This document shows, piece by piece, positions 50,950-61,069 of a stretch of 64,000 nt of DNA. The stretch comes from Gordionus sp. m RMFG-2023 (lineage: Eukaryota > Nematomorpha > Gordioida > Chordodea > Parachordodidae), in NCBI RefSeq assembly GCF_954871325.1, contig NC_088775.1, positions 24,405,561 through 24,469,560 on the forward strand. Direction: 5' to 3'. How positions within the stretch are numbered: position 1 is the stretch's first letter; the number at the start of each line of letters is the position of its first letter. The notes beneath the pieces are model-generated. The model did not search any database, was not told where the DNA came from, and worked only from the letters and a program-made list of their open reading frames with translations. The position numbers were made by a program, and so were the translations under genes.

Positions 50950-51524
50950 TTCGCGGTCATGCGCTCGTTATAATAATTTCGCGCAAATACATTCGCGGTA
51001 GAAAATTCGCTATAAATGGTTCGCGATTAAAGTTTCGCTATAACGAGTTCGCGATCAAAGTTTCGCTAAAATGTATTCGCGGTTTAGGTTTCGCGGAAAT
51101 AAATTCGCGATAATGAGTTCGCGATCAAAGTTTCGCCAAAATGTATTCGCTATAAAGTATTCGCGGTTAAAGTTTCGCGAAAATAAATTCGCTATAAAGT
51201 ATTCGCGGTTAAAGTTTCGCGAAATAAATTCGCTATAAAGAGTTCGCGATAAAAGTTTCGCTAAAATGTATTCGCTATAAAGTATTTGCGGTCATGGTTT
51301 CGCGGAAATAAATTCGCGATAATAAGTTCGCGATATTGTCTTCGCTATAAAAGTTTCGCGGAAAAAAATTCGCGGAATTGGTTTCGCGATATTGCCTTCG
51401 CTATAAAATCCATTCGCGATAAATGACATTCGCGATAAACGACATTCGCGATAAACGACATTCGCGATAAAAGTTTCGCGAAAAAGTGTTTCGCGATAAA
51501 AGTTTCGCTGAATTGACCTGATAC
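50950..51524 (-). repeat. right terminal inverted repeat array of the MULE
   Basis: The reverse complement of the left array: outermost 100 bases correspond closely (GTTTCGCGAAAAAGTGTTTCGC, given here as its two halves GTTTCGCGAAAAAG and TGTTTCGC, against GCGAAACA and CTTTTTCGCGAAAC at the left). Inner monomers are reshuffled relative to the left array. Confidence 0.85.
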
Positions 51525-52549
51525 GGATTTATGTTTATAACACATATTGAAAATATATTTCAATTTCAAAATTATATAATAAAATCATAAAAATTTTAAT
51601 TAATTATGGTTTTATATTTAAATTTTCATGTTTATAGTAAACATTCAATATATTTATAAAAAGTAGCTAAGTATCGCGCTACTTAGCTGCTTTCAAAAAA
51701 AGGAGCGCGCTAATAAAATTGAGTAGCATGCTATTTGTAAATCGCTACTTTAACAACTCTGATTATTTTGAACAATGAATACATTTTTTATACTCCCCTT
51801 CATATCTAACGATGAAGAGGAATGGTTAAGCGAAGGTTCTGAAGTGTTGACAGTAATTGTGAAGATACCAAATCTAATCCTAACAGGCTTGCATCTTCCA
51901 TATCGCTCATTATATAATAATTTAATTTTCAAATAAATTGAATTGTTGTGAGGTCTAACTATAAAAAATATTTTAAAATACTTTTTATCTTTATTTATAA
52001 AAACAAGGAGAAGTTGGTGCCAGCTAAAAGTAATTATTCAAGAAGAAATCAAGAAAGGAAGAAAAATAATTATTAATAAAGTAGGGAGGGGGGGGGGGTT
52101 ATAGAATTTTGGCTTAGGAATTTTTTTTGATATAAAATGTAGGCCTATTTTTCTGGCTAAAGAAAAATCTATATAACTATTGTATTTTTTATATATTTTT
52201 ATTTTAAATACCCAGATAGAATTATAAAAATTAAAATAATAAGAAAGGAATTTTTAATTTATTATAACATTGATTTCGTTTTAGGCAATAATCGGAGAAG
52301 TTTTTTTATAGATCCAATCCAAAAAATTCTTTAGAGTCTTAAAAATTACTATATTTTCTGAAATTTTATCATTATTGACATTCTATAGTTCTCTATATTA
52401 TTAGTTTTAAGCAAAAAATATAATTATTGCCGAAATCCTAGTTCATTTGGATTTAAAAAATTTTTTTTAAATTAAGAAGTTCGAAAAATGTCTGTCCCAC
52501 CTTTTTTGATGATGTCATTTATAAATTGGTATCCCTTAAATCTGTAATA

Positions 52550-53545
52550 ATTTCATTAAAATTATTTTATTTATTCTAAGACAATATATAATAACTCACA
52601 AATATTAATAAGGGATTCAATTCAAATTCTTATATAAATAAAAAAAATGAATATCGAAAAAAACGAAAAAAAATAACGTTGTTTAACAAATGTTTATTAA
52701 GTTTTATGATTAAAATATCGCCTAAAGTACATTTGTCCAATCTATTTCGTAATGGGGTTACTTAATCGTAGTGCACTGAAGGATCTAATGCTTGCGAGCA
52801 AGGATCAGCTAGAGGATATATAATAAGATTCTTGAAATTTTTTGGATAGCCAATATTACAAAATATTTTAATAGGAAGGCCCATTTTGGCTATATATTAA
52901 GCGATTAATTTTTCGTATTATCCATTAGCGAATTAGAGTTAAGTAACAAATAATTACATTTCGGCTCAAAATTAAACTCGAGCCAACTATTGAACCAACT
53001 AACTAGAATCAAATATTAGGACCAATCCATTTCCTGAGCAGACTCGAGCCAAAGCCAACTTATTTATCGGCCTGAGCCAATTTTTACGACTTTAGGTCAG
53101 ACCATGAAAATGATTAATTATATAAACATATATTATCCGCATTTTTTTTAATGATATATGAATTATTAATATCTAAAAACCGTATAATAAAACCGGTTCT
53201 AGAAGATAATTATTTCAAATTGGATGCTAAATATTTAATTTATATTGAATTAAACTACTCGTCCTTTTTAAATTGGTTTGCTGATCAAAACTCGAGTTTT
53301 CGACTCACGCTTCTAATGTAAAGTAAAAATTATAAATATTTTAGCTAAGAAGAGAATAATTTTTAAAAAAGTAATCTTAAATATAATTAGTTCTATGCTA
53401 ATATTAAAATACTCCTCCTTGCATAAAAATATGATTGAATAAAATGTTCAAATAAAATATATTATTAAGTTGGTTTTGGGTTGGTGCTCGTGTAGGCACT
53501 CAGGTTAGTTCTAGTGCATTTTTTCCACCAAAAACCATGCAATAT
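52550..53545 (-). repeat. unclassified 0.9-kb dispersed repeat, copy 2
   Basis: Reverse complement homologue of 35950-36870, with shared blocks CTTGCGAGCAAGGATCAGCT, AACGTTGTTTAACAAATG and CAAATGTACTTTAG-type words. It lies about 16 kb away, inverted, on the other side of the nested transposon pile. No ORF. Confidence 0.6.
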
Positions 53546-53731
53546 GACCCAAAAGCAAATTAACTACACTAGCTACCTATTATAATTTAATCTAAAGAAA
53601 ACATCACTCATGACCAGGGTTGCCAGGTCAAAATTTTCAAATTGTGGGAGAAATTCGGTATTTTGTGGGAGTAATATAAAAATTGTGGGAGAAATATAAA
53701 AATTGCTAAACAAATTTTTTTGCGGGCTCGA

Positions 53732-53950
53732 ATCTATTTTCCAAAATAAAATAGGTAATTATTTTTCAAAATAAAATAGCCAACTATTTAAAATAAAATA
53801 GCCAAATTTTTCAAAATAAAATAGCCAACTATTTTTCAAAATAAAATAGCCAACTATTGATCAAAATAAAATATCCAACTCTTTTTCAAAATAAAATAGG
53901 TAACTATTTTCTAAAATAAAATACGCAACTATTTTTCAAAATAGGTAATT
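53732..53950 (+). repeat. minisatellite in the left part of hAT family A copy 2
   Basis: About eight units of roughly 26 bp, AAAATAAAATAGCCAACTAT plus TTTTC, with small variations (AGGTAATT, ATCCAACT, ACGCAACT). Copy 1 has a single related unit near 45785, so the array expanded within the family. Confidence 0.75.
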
Positions 53951-54412
53951 ATAGTAGAACACAAAATTTCTTAAATACTATCTTTATTATTAAAATAACA
54001 TATTGATTTATTATAATATATTAATTTTGTTTATAAATAATAACCAACGATCTTTTTTAAATACAAAAGAATGTAAACAAGATAAAATTTTATAAAAAAA
54101 TTGTAATTTTACAATGTAAAAAAATATATTTTATGCTAATGTATAAATAAGATTTTATAAAAAAACAAACAATTTTAAATTTACAATGTAAAAAATAATT
54201 ATAATCAGTGCGGGGAAGTTGTTCTACAGTATTTAGTTAATACAATGTGGGAAGGGAATATGATATTTTGAGGCATCAAAAATCTTCAAAGCATAAATGA
54301 GTACAGAGCAGTCTATCAACATCTATTGCAAAACAAAAATATTCTTCAAAAATAAGAAATAATAGAGATGCAACTACAGTTGCGGAAATGGTAAATACCT
54401 ATCATGCAGTAC

Positions 54413-54960
54413 AACATTCAGAGAGCTACTTAACATCACAATGTTGGTAGAATCTTTCCCCATAATATTTAACGACTAATATAAATGAAAAGTATACTTT
54501 GTAGAACACAAATGAGCAAGGATAACATCAATGTTTTAGGATATAAATCCAGAAGGTCAATTCTTGACGATTTGAAAGATGTGCAAACATATGCAATTCT
54601 AAGAGATGCATCTAATAAGGAAATATCATAACATTTCCCTTGATCCTCCCCTATTTCAAAAAATTAATGTCATTTCAATAAAACTATTAATAAATTTTTC
54701 TCCAGATATGAAATATCCAAAGACATAGCTAACCATATATAATGGTAAATATGGCAGATTTGGCATTACCAATGAATTGCATGGCAGCTTTCTGATCTGA
54801 TAATTCCTCAGTGAATTTTGCAAAAACCAGAGTGTATTTACAGAATTGAGTCAGCTTAATGTTGGTTGACAGGTTCCTCCTAATACGCGCCATCGTAGAA
54901 TTTTAAAATTTTACAAACCTTTAAAAAATAAATAGATTATAAAAGCTGTTATAATATTTT
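54413..54960 (+). pseudogene. hAT family A transposase, inverted partial copy (copy 2)
   Basis: Reads RSILDDLKDVQTYAILRDAS, equivalent to RSNLDELKEGHPYAILTEAS on the minus strand of the same element. Decayed. Homologous along its length with 46000-46700 of copy 1. Confidence 0.6.
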
Positions 54961-55301
54961 GAAAAAAATTTTCAAAAATAAATGGCAGAAGTATATTTAG
55001 GAATTTTACATATAGGAAATCTACTATATGCTGTTAATATGCAGTTGCAATCAGAAGAATATAATTTAATAAAGGTTCACTAAATTATGCTGCAGAAATA
55101 CGAAAGTAAGAATATTATTACTATTATCGTGATTATTAATAAGATTTAATATGATGTCATGTTTGAGGAGATTGTAATGCTTCTTTATTTTTATGATTTG
55201 CCAAAATATTCAAAATATTAATTTTACAATGTAAAAAATAAATTTATTTGATTTTATGCAAAATAAGATTTTATAAAATATAGAAAGTCAAATAGTTATA
55301 G

Positions 55302-56761
55302 TTAATTATATTTTATTTGAGATTTAAATAATGGAACTAAACGTTTACCGTCGTTATTAAGATATTTATAAAATTCCTGGCATGACATTTTATAATTTTG
55401 TTTAACCATTAACTCGGCCTCTAATAGCAATTCGATTCTCTCCTTTCTCCAGGCAGTCCTCATCAGGCTAAAAATGCGCTCCGATGAGGCATTAGAATGA
55501 GGTAAGGAGAAAACATACTCGCAAATTTTTTCCAAGCATGGGGATTTATCGTTATTACGAAAAAATTCCACCCATTTCTCCTCTGCTTTTAGACCATCTA
55601 ACTTTAAGTATTCTGGCGAATCATAAAAAATGGAAAAAATTACAATCTCTTCAAACAAGGCTTCAATGTCTATCGGTAATTTTAATATATTTATTAAATT
55701 ACAAAAACCATCAAATGATGGTTTCTGTTCCAAGGTCATAATATTTAACACTTGTAAATAGAGTTATTAAAATCAAATCTTGATTGTAAATATTCCAAAA
55801 TTGTCTTAATAAAAATATTTGCTTCATTTAAAAATACGTAATTATAGTAATATTTGAACATTTTAATATGATATTTTTAGCAATAGCGCCATAAAATTTA
55901 TTATCTATTTTTAACTGTAGAGATGAACAGAGCTGTAGCATGATTTTGTGAATCTTTATCAATAAAGAATCTTCTGATTGCAACTGAATATTAACTACAT
56001 GAAGTAGATTTCCTACATGTGCTTCTGACATTTTATCCTCGAAAAAATTTTTCAAAATTTTATGACAGCTTTTAAAATCTTTATTTAAGAAGTATTTCTT
56101 TAAGGGTTCGTAAAATTTTAAAATTCTCTCGATGGCAGGTATTAATGATAACCACCTGATAGGTACATATCGCAACAACTCTCACCATTCCAAATCAAAC
56201 CACTCCACCAATTCTTTTAATTCAGTGACTCTTTTAATTGATGAACTAAATTCGTTAAAACATTTCATCACAATTACTTCGACATCTACAGATAGTACAT
56301 TCATTGCCTTCTTGCAAGAATTATGCAGTATATGGCATATATAGCCAATTGGTATTAATTCATTATTGTGCTGCCTCAATTCGGTAAATACACTTTGATT
56401 TTTACCAAAATTAACAGAGGCATTACCAGCGCAGAAAGCTGACATGCAACTCATTGATAACCCTGAATCAGCTATATTTACCATTATGTGGTTAGCTATA
56501 TTGTTGGATTTTTCACTATCGGATGAAAAAAATTTCAATAGTTTTATAGAAATGCCCTTATTCTTGTTGAAACAGCGAAGGATCAGGGGAAATGTTTTAA
56601 TATTTCCCTTATTTGATGCCTCTGTTAAAATAGCATATGGATGTCCTTCTTTCAATTCGTCTAGATTTGACCTCTTGAATTCAGGTCCTAACACATTTGT
56701 GATAGCCTTGCTTATTTTTGTCCTACCACAAGTAAAGTTAGCACTATTTTGGAGTCGTTAA
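55302..56761 (-). pseudogene. hAT family A transposase, main copy (copy 2)
   Basis: Three minus-strand open segments, 56182-56694, 55828-56178 and 55302-55751. The first has HPYAILTEASNKG, SCMSAFCAGNASVNFG and ELIPIGYICHILHNSCKKAM. The second has YVPIRWLSLIPAIERILKFY. The last is the dimerisation domain, LPHSNASSERIFSLMRTAWR and LLEAELMVKQNYKMSCQEFY. The usual Asp in C-A-D-N-A is Gly here (GGT at 56425-56427) while copy 1 keeps Asp, and the frames are separated by stops, so this copy is not functional. Confidence 0.75.
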
Positions 56762-56942
56762 ATATTTAAAAACATTAAAATGCTAAAAAAAGAATTGTGG
56801 GAGAAATTAAAAAATTGTGGGAGCTTTTTGTGGGAGATTTCTAATTGTGGGAGTTTTGTGGGAGTGAGATGTATGTGGGTAAACTAAAAAATTGTGGGAG
56901 ACTCCCACTGATGGGGGGAGACATGGCAACCCTGCTCATGAC

Positions 56943-59231
56943 AGTTTATGATTTTTATTTTCTAATACAAACATTTCTGAATCCGGGTTCTTATAATTTT
57001 CCAAACCCAAACCAATTTTTCAACCGAACCTAGTCTAAAAATTTTAACCGATTTTTTAACCCTGATTGCAATTGACAACAAAGCATCACATGTCAGTTGA
57101 ACTTATCGTTCATTTTAAAAATAATTAGTCCAATATAACTTTTTAAAATATACCAAAATCCATATTATTCCTTATTTACCATACACTTCTAGTAGTCCAA
57201 ACAGTCGTGTATCTAGGAATTCCCTTCAGAAGGGGGAGGAAGGTTCATACATTTCTAAAAAAGAATAGGAGTTAAATTACTGATTTCCAATATTTCATAA
57301 TTTTGAGGTAATAGATTTTAATAAATATTTTTATTGTATAATGTTAGATAATAAATAAAATAAAATCGTTGTAAAATATATTTATTTCGTTTTTTCTCGA
57401 AGTGTTTTGTAACTTTCGATTTGAAGTTTTATAATATAGATAACATATTTAATCCTATTTACAAATTAAAATATATTTAGAGCCCCCCCCCACCCTCCCT
57501 ATTAACCCAATTAGTGGGAAATCTAGATAACAAGGATATTTATGTAAAAAAACATCATGTATATTAAATTAGGGGAAAAAAACAGAGATTTTAATAAAAT
57601 TAAATCCGAGGAATGAAATTGAGAAAAATATTAATAAAAAAATTAGAAACTGAGAATATGGATTATATGCGCGAGGAGAGCGGATTGAACTTAAAAAGAA
57701 AAAAATTGTTTCGGGTTTGGACCTAGAAAAATAGGTCGGGACTTAAAATAAATTCATTAAAAGACGTCAGTCTTCTAGGAATAAAGTAATTACTAATCTT
57801 CATCAACCTTGATTTTAAAATAAAATATGCTTTTTATATTTTTCAATGAATAATTTCGGGCCTCTACTAGTAGTTCATCCTGTATAGAATCAGATCCTTT
57901 GGCATGAGTTATTAATATAAAATTCGAATCAAAGTGGAAATGGCACAGAGGGTAAAATTAATTAATTTTTAAAAGATATCATTTAAAAAAAATATATACA
58001 AATTTAAAATAAATATTTAAATAGGATATTGTTTTTCCAAGGTTAATTATCAACTTTAATGAATATTCTAATTTAATATCATAAAAAATATTAAAATATA
58101 TCAGATCACCTTTCAAAAAAAGAACGAATTGAAATTTTATCATTTGATTTCTTATATTTTTAAAAATCGGGGATAAAAAATGTAAATATTGACATTTCCT
58201 CCTCTTATTGTTTTTTTCCCCTAATTTGTTAATATTATAAATTTATTTTCATTAAGTTAGGCTGGTACCTCTAAAATTCTTTAAAGATAAAGATATAAGA
58301 TGAGATGAAATATATTTTATTAATTCAAATTAAGTAGCACTGTATATTTTAAAAAATAAAATTATTGTTTTCGTCCTTTACGCCAATTCCTTTTTATTAC
58401 TTGCTTAGAGAAATCTTAAAAATTTTGCACAAGTTACCCGACCAGGCTCGGCCCGACATTTTTTAATTTTTATAAAATGTTCGACCCAGCTTTTAAATTT
58501 TTCACCAATTTTCTGTCCATCACATTTTTAATATCTATATCTAATTTTATTTTTTCCCAATGTGAATGAAGGCTCTTATATCTTTCCTCAAGGGCTATAT
58601 ATTTCCCAATAACCATAGGTTTAATATCTGTATTGTATAATAGTAGATCATATCATAAATAACTTGCTTTATTTATTATTTACTATATTATTTATAGATT
58701 TCGTTTTTTAGATAGACAATAAATAGCATATTATAGTTTATTTTTAAATAGTATATTAATCAAAATATTAGCTTTAATTCAAAAATATTTGTCAAAATTT
58801 TAATGCCCGGGATGACCTATGAATTTTTCTAAAAATCAGACATTTGCAAGACGGCACTTTATTTTTTAGGTTGGCCCGGCAAAATAAATTTTATGTACGA
58901 ATTTCTCGGCCAGTTAAAATTTGGATGTTTTTTGAGAGGTATATAAAAGATAAAATTTTTGTAATGAAACATCCTCCGATGAGTTATTCCACTATCAAAG
59001 ATACCCTTAGCAATTTAAGTCACTATTTTTGAATTTTATAGAAGATTTTGATTATTCCATTATATTATAAGTATGAATATAATCATAATCAATCATTTAT
59101 ACCAATTTTTTATATAATATAAATAATATATATTAGCGAAAAGCAATAAGATAAATATTCTTGACTCTTTTCCTCTTAATTTCATCTCACTATTCTCCTT
59201 TTTATCATCTAAACTAACAAATAACTATGAT
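56943..59231. other. region right of the hAT, possible exons only
   Basis: AT-rich, with a C-run at 57483 and a GGCCCGG word near 58450. 58844-59032 is open on both strands (+ FYVRISRPVKIWMFFERYIK; - THRRMFHYKNFIFYIPLKKH) and I cannot choose between them. A minus-strand open end at 57793-57960 is listed separately. Confidence 0.35.
57793..57960 (-). CDS. possible terminal exon of an unidentified minus-strand gene
   Basis: Open for 55 codons to a TAG, including THAKGSDSIQDELLVEARNY and ending FKIKVDED. GC-richer than its surroundings and coding-like in composition. CTATACAG inside could be the acceptor, giving a shorter exon starting DELLVEARN. No family recognised. Confidence 0.3.
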
Positions 59232-59727
59232 TTCAGCTTCATATATTCCCACGACTGGTTATTGGATAAAGGAACTAATATTTGGGCAGCAAATCTACAT
59301 CCTAACATCACATTTCCATCACCTAAAAAACTTCTTCCTATCCTTAAAAAAACATTTGTAACTTGTTGATCTCTAATAAAAACCACTCAGGTGTCTAGTT
59401 AGGAAGTCGTCTCATACCTTCCATGTTTAGTCTGAACCATTTTTCAAAATCTCGATTGGAGTTCGGATAAGAATAGTTACACGACTTTTAGTTATATTTT
59501 ATTAAACAAGATCACATCATTTTTATAGTTAATATTTTTTATTTTTGACTATGGAGTAAAAAGAGATGATGAGGCAGTTTAAAACTAGCAAAGGATCTTG
59601 TACCCTTTTCTACTAATGCATCAATCAAACAGAATATAGGATTATTTAACATATTTATACTTTTTTGCGGAGTAAAAATAATAATGGCGAGGTCTTGCTT
59701 ACAATTAATCAAAGGTCTTTTAGCCAT
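59232..59727 (-). CDS. unidentified minus-strand gene, probable exons
   Basis: 59418-59484 (SCNYSYPNSNRDFEKWFRLN plus ME) and 59232-59370 (DQQVTNVFLRIGRSFLGDGN, VMLGCRFAAQILVPL, WEYMKLKS) join in phase across a 47-bp intron. The intron has donor GTATGA, a TTCCTAAC branch-like word and a T-rich acceptor. Upstream, 59539-59727 is open from ATG (MAKRPLINCKQDLAIIIFTP) and could splice at GCATTA-GTAGAA, phase 0. I do not recognise the protein. The + strand is also open over 59237-59372, which lowers confidence. Confidence 0.35.
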
Positions 59728-61069
59728 ATTATACTAATAAATTATTTTAACCCAGCTATGTGAACTAAATGAAAAATTATTTTGTGTTTACCTCGTGATC
59801 GAACATGTTAGATAATATGAGTTAGCTTTATCGTTAATCTGAATAGTTTTGCAACCCACCTGAGAGGATTCTGGAGCCGATTAAATCGAGCTGCCTAATA
59901 CTAAAACTCACCTCGAGGTTATATAGTTTTTTGACCCAAAGCTTCACTTAAATCGCTTCTAAGCTGACTTGTGCTAGCAGTCTAGCAACACTACCCCATA
60001 TTATCAATCTAATAAAAAATGGTAAATTATTTTATTTTTAGTTGGAGCTCGAAATTTTATATGCATTTTTGTTAGAATAGAAAGCTAAAAACGAATTGAT
60101 ATTTAACTAGTTTACAGAAAAGTAGCTGGTGAGTTTTAAAAGACAATTATGGTGTCTTTGAGTGCATAATTTTAAATTTAAATCATGTTTATTTATAATA
60201 TTAATAATTATTTTATCTTATAAGAACCTAGTATTTTATTTGTTAATATATCATCTCCAACTTTGGCATTATTTTTTTTACGTAAACTATAAAATTTTTT
60301 AAATAGTCTATACTAGAAAAATATCATCGATTGGAACATACATGTTCCAACATGCCCTCACTCCTGACTCTTTATATAGTATTTAAAATATTTTATGTTA
60401 TATCTTGATATATTTTATATATTACCCGATAGAGAAAGGTTTTCATTTGGTATGAAATTTAATATAATCACAAGTATATGAAAAAGATGTATTTTTTGTC
60501 ACAATCTATATTTTAACTGAGTTTCACCTTGTAAACTTTAATATTTCCCCCTATAAAATACTTACCCTGTTCCCTCCTATTTGTATATTAAATTTAGACA
60601 AAAAGGTGTTGAATATCACCCACATGGAAAATATGATAGTGTTTCCCAGGAACTTTGTAAAATCAACTGATTATAAGCAAATATTTAAAATTATTCTAGA
60701 TATCTACTTTTTATTAAAAAGCGAATCATTTCTCCCAAAAAGACGAAATGATATAAAATTATAATATATCTGCCAATTAGGCTAAAGAATGCATTACAGG
60801 TTGATGTAAAGTAACATACAAAAGTTATTTTCAATAAGAAATTATTTAAAATAATCTTTAAATGTAAAAATAGCTATCAAAAACATTTTTTACTCCTATT
60901 TTTACAAATAACTTACATTTTACATATTTCCTATTCGATTGATAATTTAGATAATATTTAAGTATTCTTTTGAAAATAAATAATCTAGTTAAAATGAATC
61001 CTTAAAAAAAGACAACATAATATGAAAAAATGAAAAATATACATCATTAATATGGAGGAAAATATTAAA
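59728..61069. other. AT-rich gap below the kelch gene
   Basis: No exon or element recognised. Contains the 3' flank of the kelch gene, which ends at 61070 on the minus strand. Confidence 0.4.

Larger units (their letters stand above)
40521..51524. mobile_element. giant MULE (Mutator-like) transposon with tandem-repeat inverted ends
   Basis: 11,004 bp flanked by the perfect 9-bp duplication GATTTATGT (40512-40520 and 51525-51533), the size expected of Mutator-like elements. The related family B hAT copy at 18842 has the uninterrupted site. The ends share GTCAATTCAGCGAAA and then become roughly 0.6-kb arrays of TATCGCGAAAC-type monomers in inverted orientation. Inside lies a FLYWCH plus MULE transposase (42616-44202). 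Two hAT elements (41486-42114 and 45610-48544) inserted later; without them it would be about 7.4 kb. 44203-45600 and 48553-50940 show no other intact gene. Confidence 0.85.
39015..51761. mobile_element. hAT element, family B, interrupted by a MULE
   Basis: The left end CAGAGTTGTTAAACCCTAC and the right end CTACTTTAACAACTCTG (reverse complement CAGAGTTGTTAAAGTAG) are inverted. The insides of both ends share GTAGC-rich words. The flanks TTTTTTTT and ATTATTTT match only partly, so the target duplication is doubtful. Removing the MULE (40521-51524 plus one duplication) leaves an element of about 1.7 kb that carries only an N-terminal transposase piece, so it was non-autonomous. Confidence 0.6.
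53615..56934. mobile_element. hAT element, family A, copy 2
   Basis: Ends CAGGGTTGCCAGGTC and GACATGGCAACCCTG (inverted) with a perfect 8-bp duplication CTCATGAC (53607-53614 and 56935-56942). Subterminal TTGTGGGAG words occur at both ends. It has the same inverted two-part layout as copy 1 but longer open segments on the minus strand. A minisatellite lies near the left end. Confidence 0.9.

Noticed and set aside
51345-51569. Minus-strand open frame over the right CGCGAA array
   Set aside because: Mirror image of the same repeat artefact; no protein family.
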